Below are positions 7,195 to 14,616 of a stretch of 23,182 bases of DNA, piece by piece; position 1 is the stretch's first letter; each line of letters begins with the position of its first letter. The stretch lies in IMG/VR virus record IMGVR_UViG_3300017772_003150, positions 1 through 23,182 of that record. One strand, given 5' to 3'. Below the pieces are notes generated by a model. It was not told the origin of the DNA and ran no database searches. It saw only the letters and a program-made list of their open reading frames with translations. The stretch comes from a virus. The translations under genes and the position numbers were made by a program.

Positions 7195-8257
7195 AATATC
7201 AGAAGAGTTAAAGCAAAAAGTCAGAAGTTTAGTAAAGCAAGTAGTTGTTAAAGAACATCACGAGCCAAGTAAACAAATGATAAAGGAAATGCCAGGTAGA
7301 TTAAACCTGGCATGTCCTTATTGCGGTGATTCATCTGATGACCATCATAAGAAAAGAGGTAATTTATATTGGAACACTCTACAATATCATTGCTTTAATT
7401 GCAATACACACGGAGATGTATATTCATTTTTAAAGGACCATCATATCAAGTTAAAAGATACTTCTGATTCGGTTCAAATTATAGAATATATTCAGGAACA
7501 TAAGGTTTCTGTGAATGAAGTAGAAACTTTACAACATGGTGTATTTAAAATGATGATGGATTTGGCTCCTACAAGAAACGAGCTGAAGAAGGTACTCTCT
7601 TTAAAGGAAATTGAACCTGGTGATTCGGCCTTTTTTTATTTAAGAGATAGAATGTTGCACAATAAACTAAGCAATTTTTTATATTCACCGAAGGATAAAA
7701 GACTTTTAGTTTTAAACTTGGCGCCTGAAGATAAAATAATAGGTTATCAGACACGGTCGTTATACCAGAAGGCTAATAGTAGGTACTTGACGTATGATAT
7801 AGAGAAAATATATCAAGAAATGAAGCTACCTCTAAGTGCATCTGAAGAAGAGCTCGTTGCTCTTAAAAAGCTATCAACTTTATTCGGTATTATGAATGCT
7901 AATTTTCAAGCTGATGTAACTGTATTTGAAGGTCCTATGGATGCATTGTTTATGTCTAACTCAATCGCTTTAGCTTCTGTAAATAGGTCAACGGAAGAGT
8001 TAGATGAAATACCGACTATTAGATATATGTTTGATAATGATGAAGCGGGTAAAGGTAAAATGTTAGAAAAGCTAAAGAAAGGCAAGAGTGTTTTTATGTG
8101 GTCAAAATTTATAGAAGAGGCTAATTTGGATAAATATCCAGATAGAATAAAGGACTTAAATGACCTTGTAATAGTATCTTGGAAGAACAAAATTAAAAAT
8201 CTCGGTAAAATAATAAACTACTTTACTGATTCTAAACTCGATGCATATTACTTATGA
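7178..8257 (+). CDS. 61: DNA primase, T4 gp61-like (DnaG/TOPRIM type)
   Basis: 359 aa. An N-terminal zinc-binding domain has Cys46-x2-Cys49 (CPYCGD) and Cys72-x2-Cys75 (CFNC). The TOPRIM core follows: Glu251 in VTVFEGPMDALF, the Asp286-Asn-Asp288 pair in YMFDNDEAGKGK, and Asp326/Asp329 in RIKDLNDL. It makes RNA primers for lagging-strand synthesis with the phage helicase, which is not in this window. The ATG at 7178 lies inside the end of gp32 (17-base overlap), so translation is probably coupled. The gene ends in an ATGA overlap with the next small gene. A perfect 9-bp inverted repeat lies early in the coding sequence (7289-7313). T4 gp61 is 342 aa, so the length fits. Confidence 0.9.
   Translation: MTSTSKISEELKQKVRSLVKQVVVKEHHEPSKQMIKEMPGRLNLACPYCGDSSDDHHKKRGNLYWNTLQYHCFNCNTHGDVYSFLKDHHIKLKDTSDSVQIIEYIQEHKVSVNEVETLQHGVFKMMMDLAPTRNELKKVLSLKEIEPGDSAFFYLRDRMLHNKLSNFLYSPKDKRLLVLNLAPEDKIIGYQTRSLYQKANSRYLTYDIEKIYQEMKLPLSASEEELVALKKLSTLFGIMNANFQADVTVFEGPMDALFMSNSIALASVNRSTEELDEIPTIRYMFDNDEAGKGKMLEKLKKGKSVFMWSKFIEEANLDKYPDRIKDLNDLVIVSWKNKIKNLGKIINYFTDSKLDAYYL
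7289..7313 (+). promoter_or_regulatory. Perfect 9-bp hairpin inside the primase gene
   Basis: ATGCCAGGT at 7289-7297 pairs exactly with ACCTGGCAT at 7305-7313 around a 7-base loop. The left arm contains an in-frame ATG (Met38), just before the first zinc-finger cysteines. It might act as an RNA structure for translation control or processing, or be a by-product of the protein sequence. Confidence 0.4.
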
Positions 8258-8469
8258 AAATAGAATTTTTTGAAATGATAGATTCAGAGTTAGACCAATT
8301 TGATGAAGACTCAAAAAGAGAAAGAAATTTAAAAACAATAGTTGATTTTAATTCTTCTGGTTACAACTACGAAAACAAAGATTTCGAAGTTAAAAAACCA
8401 AAACTAAAGAAGAAAGAAAAGTCAAGTATTTATATTAAGAAAACTAAAGGCAACAGGTCCTTATTTTAA
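8254..8469 (+). CDS. Small charged protein of unknown function
   Basis: 71 aa, starting in an ATGA overlap with the primase stop and ending two bases before the glyA ATG. The N-terminal half is acidic (MIDSELDQFDEDSKRE) and the C-terminal half strongly basic (KKPKLKKKEKSS), ending in GNRSLF. There are no Cys residues and no membrane segment. The overlap with the primase and the codon pattern make it a real gene. Its position suggests a replication accessory role, such as a primase/helicase partner or transcription co-factor, but nothing identifies it. I do not recognise a family. Confidence 0.65.
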   Translation: MKIEFFEMIDSELDQFDEDSKRERNLKTIVDFNSSGYNYENKDFEVKKPKLKKKEKSSIYIKKTKGNRSLF

Positions 8470-8471
8470 AT

Positions 8472-9626
8472 ATGAACGATAAAATACTTAACATTCTAAG
8501 AGAAGAAGAAAAAAGACAAAGAGAAGAACATAATTTTATTGCTTCCGAAAACTTTGCATCAGAAGATGTAAGATACTTCTGCGGCTCTGTATTTACTAAC
8601 AAATATGCTGAAGGTTTTCCAGGCAAGAGATACTATAATGGCTGTGGTAATTACGATGAGTTAGAGAATTATGGCATTGAATTAGTTACTAAACTATATG
8701 GCTGTAATTTTGCGAACATACAACCTCATAGTGGGGCTAATGCTAACCTAGCAATCTTCAAAGCATTCTTAAAACCAGGCGATACTATTTTAGGAATGGA
8801 CCTTTCAGCAGGTGGTCACCTATCCCATGGTTCACCAGCAAATATAAGTGGAAAATGGTTCGATAATCATTTCTATGGAGTTGATGAGGATGGATGGTTA
8901 GACTATGGTAAAATTTCAGCACAGGCACATGAACTAAAACCTAAAATGATTATTGCTGGTGCATCTGCATATCCTCGTCAAATTGATTTCTTAAAATTTA
9001 GAAAGATAGCAGACTCAGTTGGCTCTTTACTTTTAGTAGACATGGCACACTATAGTGGTCTAATTGCAGGCGGTGTTTATGAATCACCGCTACCACATGC
9101 AGACTTCGTTACTTCTACTACTCATAAAACTTTAAGAGGAGCTAGAGGTGGAATGATTCTTTGGAATAATGAAGATTATACTAAGAAAATTAACTCAGGC
9201 GTTTTCCCAGGAACACAAGGTGGACCTCTGATGAATCAAGTTGCAGGTAAAGCACAATCATATCATGAAGCATCTGCACCTGAATTCAAAGATTATTCAG
9301 AACAGGTAGTTGAAATGGCCCAGTTTATGTGTAGTATTTTTAAACAAAACGGCATTAAGCTAACGACAGGAGGAACAGACTCACACATTATCTTAATTCA
9401 TACCGAACATAAATCAGGAGCAGAAGTTGCAGATAAATTAGAAGATGAGCATAATATAGTAGTAAATAAAAACTCAATTCCTAACGATCCAAGAGGAGTA
9501 TGGGAAACATCTGGTATTAGAATAGGTACTGCTGCAATGGTGACTAAGTATGGAAATGACAAAGAATACTTTAAAAACATAGCAGATATTATCAGCAAAA
9601 CAATTATTGAAAAATATGAGCGATAA
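8472..9626 (+). CDS. glyA: Serine hydroxymethyltransferase (auxiliary metabolic gene)
   Basis: 384 aa; bacterial GlyA is usually about 415. It converts serine plus tetrahydrofolate to glycine plus 5,10-methylene-tetrahydrofolate, using PLP. Diagnostic motifs are all present: NKYAEGFPGKRYYNG (43-57), QPHSGANANLA (84-94), SAGGHLSHGSPAN (112-124), DMAHYSGLIAGG with Asp190 and His193 (190-201), the PLP lysine Lys219 in STTHKTLRGARGG, FPGTQGGPLMNQVAGKA, and SGIRIGTAA. The shorter length comes mainly from the C-terminus. The likely benefit is one-carbon supply for thymidylate or modified pyrimidine synthesis in phage DNA. It is wedged between replication genes and overlaps uvsY by 11 bases, so it is fixed in the operon and not a host contaminant. 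Confidence 0.93.
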   Translation: MNDKILNILREEEKRQREEHNFIASENFASEDVRYFCGSVFTNKYAEGFPGKRYYNGCGNYDELENYGIELVTKLYGCNFANIQPHSGANANLAIFKAFLKPGDTILGMDLSAGGHLSHGSPANISGKWFDNHFYGVDEDGWLDYGKISAQAHELKPKMIIAGASAYPRQIDFLKFRKIADSVGSLLLVDMAHYSGLIAGGVYESPLPHADFVTSTTHKTLRGARGGMILWNNEDYTKKINSGVFPGTQGGPLMNQVAGKAQSYHEASAPEFKDYSEQVVEMAQFMCSIFKQNGIKLTTGGTDSHIILIHTEHKSGAEVADKLEDEHNIVVNKNSIPNDPRGVWETSGIRIGTAAMVTKYGNDKEYFKNIADIISKTIIEKYER

Positions 9627-10041
9627 AAATAAAATATTACAATTAGATGAATATCTAGGTTCACAAAGAACGGAGTGGACAGGTAAAATAACAGGGCTAG
9701 CTAACGATATAAAGGCAGGGACAAACCTCGAAGAAGTAAGTTCTTTAACATTAAGTTATAGACAAATCTTAGTTGAGAATTTAGCCAGCATTAACACGCG
9801 AATAAGGTCCCAAAAAACAACAGTAGATAAGCTCTACAAACAAAAATGGATAGAATACTATAATTACGACTATAAATTAAGTGACAAACAAAAAGAAAAA
9901 TTTATAGATGCTGACATTGGTGAAGACAGACAGATTTTAAGTATGCTTGAAACTCAAATGCAATTTATAGAAGCTTCCGTTAAAACACTCGATAATATGG
10001 GGTTTGCCATTAAGAACAGACTCGATATGTCAAGGTACTAA
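9616..10041 (+). CDS. uvsY: UvsY-like recombination mediator
   Basis: 141 aa from the ATG at 9616, which lies inside the end of glyA; an upstream TTG at 9607 adds only three residues. The all-helical protein ends in DNMGFAIKNRLDMSRY, which matches the T4 UvsY end (GFAIKHIQDMRAF) closely. The middle has KQKWIEYYNYDYKLSD, like the Tyr/Lys-rich stretch in UvsY. T4 UvsY (137 aa) loads the UvsX recombinase onto gp32-coated single strands and displaces gp32. The uvsW neighbour immediately downstream and gp32 nearby match T4 gene company, though the order differs from T4. Confidence 0.8.
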   Translation: MSDKNKILQLDEYLGSQRTEWTGKITGLANDIKAGTNLEEVSSLTLSYRQILVENLASINTRIRSQKTTVDKLYKQKWIEYYNYDYKLSDKQKEKFIDADIGEDRQILSMLETQMQFIEASVKTLDNMGFAIKNRLDMSRY

Positions 10042-10058
10042 AAAAATATAAATGAAGT

Positions 10059-11567
10059 TTGGTACTTACACTAACAGAAGATAATCAGTTTTTAAGAATT
10101 GATGAGATAGGAGAGCTCGAACTAGAGCAGCTAACTATTTCATTAACTAAAAGAATTGAGAATTGGAGATTTAATCCTCTAGTAAAGAGAGGAGTATGGG
10201 ATGGTTACGTATCGTATATCAAAGATGATAAGTGGGTGCCTGCTGGTCTTTGGAGATATATTATGAGTATTTGTAAGGAATACAAATATGAACTAAAAAT
10301 AAACGGAATACGAAGGCTAATAGACCCTAACATATCAGCAGAACATTTTGAAGAATGGGCTCTATCATTTTTCGACGGTAGTAAACTAACACCTAGAGAC
10401 TATCAGATTGAAACATCATTTAATATTCTTAAATTTAGAAGATGCTTGGCAGAATTAGCAACTTCAGCCGGTAAAACTTTAATTAGCTTTATGGTTGTTG
10501 CGTATATGTTAGAGAAAAAGAAGGCGGAAAGAATACTCTATATAGTCCCTAATGTTTCTTTGGTTTTGCAGGCTAATGAAGATTTTCAAGATTACAATTT
10601 TAGAAACAGGGTAAAGTTGAAAATACAACAAATATATGCCGGTCAAAAAATAAAACCTAACAGAAACATAGTAATAGGAACATATCAATCTTTAGTAAAA
10701 AAAGATAAAGAGTATTTTGACCAGTTTGATGCCGTAATCGTAGATGAAACACACAAGGCAAAGTCAAATTCCATAAGAGATATATTAAAAAAATGCAGAA
10801 AGGCCACGTATAAATTTGGGTTATCAGGTACAATACCTAAAGATGGAACTTTAGATAAACTTACTCTTATGAGTCAAACAGGTCCTGTTATTAGCGAAGT
10901 AAAGGCTGCATTTCTACAGCAAGAAGGTCACATTGCCAATTGTAAGGTAAAAATAATTCAGATGAATTATGCACCTGAAAAAACAAGAGAGGCGTTTCAA
11001 CAGCTTGCACAAAACAGATATGAGAATAAAGATGTTTTTCAACTTGAACAGAACTATGTAATTAATAACGCAGCACGCCTTGATTTTATTGCTAATGTTA
11101 TTGCAAGAGTACCTCGAAATAGTCTTGTTCTTTTTCACCGTATAGAACATGGTAAGAGACTATATGAAAAGCTTAGGCAAGATAGTGATAAACGGGTTTA
11201 CTACGTTGATGGAGGAACAGACAAAGATATTAGGGAAGAATATAAGAAAAAGATGGAAGCGGGAGATGAGGTAGTTATTGTGGCATCCTATGGAACGTTC
11301 TCCACCGGTATCTCAATTAAGAAAATACACAACATCTTTTTTACCGAATCATTTAAATCAGAGGTTATTATTAGACAGTCTATTGGTAGAGGTCTAAGAC
11401 AGCATGAATCTAAAGATGCAGTATTAATTGTTGACTTTGTAGACGATATTAGAACGTCTGAATGGGACAATTATTTATATAAGCATGGTAAGGTCAGGCA
11501 GAAAATTTACAAACAAGAGAAATTTGATTACAGTATTAAGAAAGTCAAATTTGATGGAGATATATAA
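10059..11567 (+). CDS. uvsW: UvsW-like recombination DNA/RNA helicase
   Basis: 502 aa, the same size as T4 UvsW. The N-terminal domain has RFNPLVKRGVWDGYVSYI, matching T4 RFNPRFRYGNWDGRI. Helicase motifs follow: Walker A TSAGKT (135-140), DETH box (229-232), SGT motif III (256-258), VIVASYGTFSTGIS, and motif VI QSIGRGLRQ (440-448). UvsW unwinds branched DNA and R-loops and helps shift replication from origins to recombination. The start is odd: the frame is closed by TGA at 10053-10055 and the only start is TTG at 10059, while a well-placed ATG at 10052 is one base out of frame. The TTG reading gives an N-terminus about as long as in T4. Confidence 0.92.
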   Translation: MVLTLTEDNQFLRIDEIGELELEQLTISLTKRIENWRFNPLVKRGVWDGYVSYIKDDKWVPAGLWRYIMSICKEYKYELKINGIRRLIDPNISAEHFEEWALSFFDGSKLTPRDYQIETSFNILKFRRCLAELATSAGKTLISFMVVAYMLEKKKAERILYIVPNVSLVLQANEDFQDYNFRNRVKLKIQQIYAGQKIKPNRNIVIGTYQSLVKKDKEYFDQFDAVIVDETHKAKSNSIRDILKKCRKATYKFGLSGTIPKDGTLDKLTLMSQTGPVISEVKAAFLQQEGHIANCKVKIIQMNYAPEKTREAFQQLAQNRYENKDVFQLEQNYVINNAARLDFIANVIARVPRNSLVLFHRIEHGKRLYEKLRQDSDKRVYYVDGGTDKDIREEYKKKMEAGDEVVIVASYGTFSTGISIKKIHNIFFTESFKSEVIIRQSIGRGLRQHESKDAVLIVDFVDDIRTSEWDNYLYKHGKVRQKIYKQEKFDYSIKKVKFDGDI

Positions 11568-11568
11568 G
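11559..11568 (+). promoter_or_regulatory. GATATATAAG motif, copy 3
   Basis: The 10-mer covers the uvsW stop codon and ends 31 bases before the ATG at 11600. A second T4-late-like box, CATAAATA, lies at 11584-11591. Either could start transcription of the island that begins at 11600; the first leaves room for a short leader. Confidence 0.4.
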
Positions 11569-11599
11569 TTAACGACAAATAAACATAAATAGTCAAAAA

Positions 11600-13009
11600 A
11601 TGGAAAGAATAACAACATTCAAAACGTTTTCTCAACTTAAGCAACAAGAATCTATATCTAAGCTTAGAGAAGAAAATAACACAAAACGATCTGCTATCCT
11701 AGATAAAATCGCCGGTATATTAGACGAAATGGGAATCGTTGAATTAGAAAATTTAGACGAAGAACAGAAAACAGATTTAATTAAGAAGATATTTTTAGCT
11801 AAAGAAATGGCTGAAGAAACTGAAGAAACTGAAGAAGTTGCTGAAGAGGAAACCGAAGAAGAGGTTGCCGAAGAAGAAACTGAAGAAGTTACTGAATCAG
11901 TAGAAACCGAAGAAATCAAAGAAGAAGAATCTGAAGAAGAAGTTGCTGAAGAGGAAACCGAAGAAGAGGTTGCCGAAGAAGAAACTGAAGAAGAGGTTGA
12001 AGAAGAAATTGAAGAAGTTTCAGAAGGTACTCGTTCTCAATTTGGTAAAATAGATAAAAAGGGAAACATCACATCTGTTTACATGCACTATGATGGTTAT
12101 CCTGACCACATGTTACCTACTATTAAAAAGAACTATAAAGACGGAAAGAACGTTGATAAAGTAGTTGCTAAAGGCGGTGGTAGTGGATTAGATGCATTCA
12201 ATAAAATTAACTTTTATGATGATGGTGCTTCAACGAAAGGTAGCATTAATAAATTAGATAAGTATGTTAAAGATGCTGGCCAAGATGGCGGTGCAGAATA
12301 TATTTACCTATTTGATGAAAGAGACGGTAAATGGTATATGGCAGACATCTACTCTTATGATGGATTACAGCCTGCATTTGAATCTACTGAAGTCAATGAA
12401 GAAGCAATTAACGAAAATGCATATAGAAAAGCTGGTAAATTAGGTTACAATGACCAATTCTTAGGAAAGAAATCTCTTTCTGCTACTTTAGCGGCTGAGC
12501 TTGGTTTCGACCCTAAAAAACCATGGACAGAAGGTATTGGATTTGACCATGTTTCAATGTACGCTAATGGTAAAAAAGAAGGTACTATCAAAGCAAATGC
12601 TTTAAGCGGTAAATTTACTTACGATGATTTATTAAAAATGGCTAAGAAATTCTTAGGTATTAAAGAATCAGTTGACGTTGAAGAAGGAAATGAATTTGGC
12701 GCTGCTAGAGCAAAGGCGATTGCAGATGGTAAAGATGAGTTTGAGGTTGATGGTAAAAAGTTTAAAGTTACTGATGTAGATAAAGAAGACAAAGAGAACG
12801 CTGAAGAATTTACTGGCGAGTCTGAAGTTACTGAAGCTGAAGTAAAGTCAGCAGAAGAATTTAAAGAATATGCATTCTCAGTTTTAAAACAAGCTTTTGG
12901 AGATGAATTTGATGAGGCTAAAGCACAGGAAGTAGTTGACGGTTTAGTTGATAAACATGGAGAAGACTATGGAGCAATGGTTGGAGCATTACAATCTTCA
13001 TTAGGATAA
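11600..13009 (+). CDS. Acidic modular protein with head-targeting-like N-terminus (candidate internal head protein)
   Basis: 469 aa in distinct blocks. Residues 1-17 (start MERITTFKTF) share Thr6, Phe7 and Phe10 with the capsid-targeting-like set, but the first LxE is at 22-24 (LRE). Residues 71-141 are almost pure Glu with Val/Ala/Thr. Residues about 158-255 include YMHYDGYPDHM and EYIYLFDERDGKWY, a module I recall from other phage proteins with a Tyr-x-His-x-Asp-Gly-Tyr-Pro core. Residues 272-353 (from ENAYRKAGKLGY) and 364-392 (FGAARAKAIADG, FEVDGKKFKV) look like two more small modules. The C-terminal helical block (417-469) ends DYGAMVGALQSSLG. Enzyme residues are not evident. A scaffold-like role cannot be excluded because of the acidic core. 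The Glu-rich part contains a 58-base perfect direct repeat. Confidence 0.65.
   Translation: MERITTFKTFSQLKQQESISKLREENNTKRSAILDKIAGILDEMGIVELENLDEEQKTDLIKKIFLAKEMAEETEETEEVAEEETEEEVAEEETEEVTESVETEEIKEEESEEEVAEEETEEEVAEEETEEEVEEEIEEVSEGTRSQFGKIDKKGNITSVYMHYDGYPDHMLPTIKKNYKDGKNVDKVVAKGGGSGLDAFNKINFYDDGASTKGSINKLDKYVKDAGQDGGAEYIYLFDERDGKWYMADIYSYDGLQPAFESTEVNEEAINENAYRKAGKLGYNDQFLGKKSLSATLAAELGFDPKKPWTEGIGFDHVSMYANGKKEGTIKANALSGKFTYDDLLKMAKKFLGIKESVDVEEGNEFGAARAKAIADGKDEFEVDGKKFKVTDVDKEDKENAEEFTGESEVTEAEVKSAEEFKEYAFSVLKQAFGDEFDEAKAQEVVDGLVDKHGEDYGAMVGALQSSLG
11831..11993 (+). repeat. 58-base perfect direct repeat coding the Glu-rich tract
   Basis: Bases 11831-11888 are identical to 11936-11993, an offset of 105 bases (35 codons, in frame). 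Identity covers silent codon positions, including the mixed GAA/GAG and GTT/GCC choices, so the copies arose by recent duplication or are kept identical by recombination. Repeat number could vary between relatives. Confidence 0.85.
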
Positions 13010-13028
13010 TAAAATCCCCTTTCATAAG

Positions 13029-14309
13029 ATGAATAAAATCCTATCATACAAAGAATTTATAGTGGAAAGATATGACTCTTCGAAAGAAGAGTCCTCTCTT
13101 ATTCTAGAAGGTGGTGCTGCGGGTCACATGGCCCATCCATTTGATGATAACTCTTTAACTTTTGCAGATTTTAAAAGAATAGTGACAAGTGCTTTACAAG
13201 GTAAATTAGATTTTGAACAAGCTCCTACTGAGAAGACGGACGGCCAAAATCTTTTTGCAAGTGTAAAAAATGGCAAAACAATCTTCTCTAGAAACAAAGG
13301 ACAGCTTATTGCACCTTTAGATTTAAAAGGAATTATTGCAATGTTTACTGGCCATGGTTCTGCTCTAGTGGAAGAGACATATATTAAAGCAGCTAAAGAC
13401 TTAGACGCTGCCCTTACCTCTTTAAAAGACCAGTCTATGTTCAATGATGGTAAATCATTTGTAAACATGGAAATTATTTTCACTAAGAATCCGAACGTGA
13501 TAAACTATGATAGAGGAAATTTAATACAATTTCATAATATAGTTCATACAGATGGCCAAGGAAATATAACGGGTGAAGAGCAGAGACTGGGAACCGAATT
13601 AGCTAAAGCGATTCAAAAGATAGAGAAGGATGTTCAACAAACATATACAATCATCCCACCACAAATTTTAAAGATAGCTAAAGATGTTAACTTTGACGAT
13701 AGAGTAAATTACTACTATAAGAAAATAGATTCATTAAGAGACACATATAAGCTTACAGATACGGATGAAGTTAAAATGTATCATGAAGCTTGGTGGAGAA
13801 GTCAAATAGAATCTGAGTTTTCAGACATACCAACAGATGCTCAAGAAGGAATGTTGTTAAGATGGGCATACGGTGATAAGAAAACTCTTAATATGAGAGA
13901 GGTTGCAAAACTTGTTGACAAAGGCCAACTTAAAAGAATTAGAGAATTTGACAAAATATCAGGTAAAAAATATAAAGAAAATATTTTACCCTTTGAAAAC
14001 TTATTTTTAGAATTAGGGGCAGATGTTCTTAAAAACGTTTCTAATTTTGTAGCAGCTAGTCCTGATGCAGAAAAACAGAGACTTCACAAACAAATTAGAA
14101 CAGAATCCGGTAAGATAAAAAAGAACGGAGACCTAAGTCAAATAGATAAAGTAGAAAAAGAGTTAAAGAGACTCGAAAGCATCGGAGGAATTGAGTCCAT
14201 AGTTCCTAGTGAAGGTGTAGTATTTAAATATAACGGAAGATTATTTAAACTCACTGGAACATTCGCTGCTATTAATCAACTAATGGGCATAATTAAATAC
14301 ACAAGATAA
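13029..14309 (+). CDS. Ligase-like covalent nucleotidyltransferase with capsid-targeting-like N-terminus
   Basis: 426 aa. Residues 6-13 (SYKEFIVE) closely match the T4 internal-protein targeting peptide (TYQEFIAE). A second candidate protease site, Ile25-Leu-Glu27 before Gly, precedes the conserved-looking enzyme start GGAAGHMAHPFDD. The enzyme part has the nucleotidyltransferase signature of DNA/RNA ligases and capping enzymes: motif I Lys69-Thr-Asp-Gly72, a motif III-like FVNMEII (Glu148), motif IV EGVVFK (395-400), and motif V RLFKL (404-408) with Lys407. Lys69 would carry the covalent AMP or GMP. A long helical insert (about 185-385) separates III from IV. I recall similar uncharacterised proteins in T4-like marine phages. 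The substrate is unknown. A GAAA-tetraloop hairpin lies between the two candidate cut sites. Confidence 0.7.
   Translation: MNKILSYKEFIVERYDSSKEESSLILEGGAAGHMAHPFDDNSLTFADFKRIVTSALQGKLDFEQAPTEKTDGQNLFASVKNGKTIFSRNKGQLIAPLDLKGIIAMFTGHGSALVEETYIKAAKDLDAALTSLKDQSMFNDGKSFVNMEIIFTKNPNVINYDRGNLIQFHNIVHTDGQGNITGEEQRLGTELAKAIQKIEKDVQQTYTIIPPQILKIAKDVNFDDRVNYYYKKIDSLRDTYKLTDTDEVKMYHEAWWRSQIESEFSDIPTDAQEGMLLRWAYGDKKTLNMREVAKLVDKGQLKRIREFDKISGKKYKENILPFENLFLELGADVLKNVSNFVAASPDAEKQRLHKQIRTESGKIKKNGDLSQIDKVEKELKRLESIGGIESIVPSEGVVFKYNGRLFKLTGTFAAINQLMGIIKYTR
13074..13093 (+). promoter_or_regulatory. Perfect 8-bp hairpin with GAAA tetraloop inside coding sequence
   Basis: GACTCTTC at 13074-13081 pairs exactly with GAAGAGTC at 13086-13093 around the loop GAAA, a GNRA tetraloop closed by C-G, which is unusually stable in RNA. 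It encodes the linker (residues 16-22) just after the targeting-like peptide, 45 bases from the ATG. It may modulate translation or mRNA stability. Confidence 0.5.
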
Positions 14310-14310
14310 C

Positions 14311-14601
14311 ATGAGTATATTTACATTTATTATCGTATTGCTAGTTATTGGTGCAGGTGCACTTTTATGGGCATACAAAGAGGGAAAGCTTACAGATGCT
14401 GACGGAGATTACATTCCTGACGAAGTCGAGGAAAAAGTAGCAGATGTTAAGAAAAAAGTAAAAAGAAGAGTTAAAAGAGTCAAAGAAGAAATCGCTGACG
14501 TAAAAGAAGAACTCAAAGAAGTCGCTGACGAGGCTAAAGATGTTGTAGACGCTGCAACTGGAAAAGCTAAGAAGAGAAGAGGTCGACCAAAGAAGAAATA
14601 A
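14311..14601 (+). CDS. Membrane-anchored protein with Ca-binding-like motif, coiled coil and AT-hook
   Basis: 96 aa. Residues 3-21 are hydrophobic (FTFIIVLLVIGAGALLW), a single transmembrane segment or uncleaved signal anchor. Residues 29-40 fit the DxDGDxIPDxxE calcium-binding pattern of thrombospondin type 3-like repeats. Residues about 41-80 are a highly charged heptad-like helix (VADVKKKVKRR, then EEIADVKEELKEVADEA). The end, KKRRGRPKKK, contains the GRP core of an AT-hook, which binds the minor groove of A/T-rich DNA. The combination suggests a link between membrane and DNA, for example tethering phage or host DNA. If the Lys/Arg tail is cytoplasmic, the charge distribution favours N-out/C-in. 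It begins two bases after the ligase-like gene. The role is inferred. Confidence 0.7.
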   Translation: MSIFTFIIVLLVIGAGALLWAYKEGKLTDADGDYIPDEVEEKVADVKKKVKRRVKRVKEEIADVKEELKEVADEAKDVVDAATGKAKKRRGRPKKK

Positions 14602-14616
14602 TTTAAAACGCATATA

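Noticed and set aside
11632-11919. Minus-strand Ser/Val-rich open frame
   Set aside because: It is the complement of the GAA/GAG-rich repeat, which reads as Ser/Phe/Leu codons on the other strand.
11600-13009. T4 gp22-type main scaffold protein
   Set aside because: Acidity and location are suggestive, but the protein contains several small globular-looking modules and a YxHxDGYP core not expected in a scaffold, so I did not name it as such.
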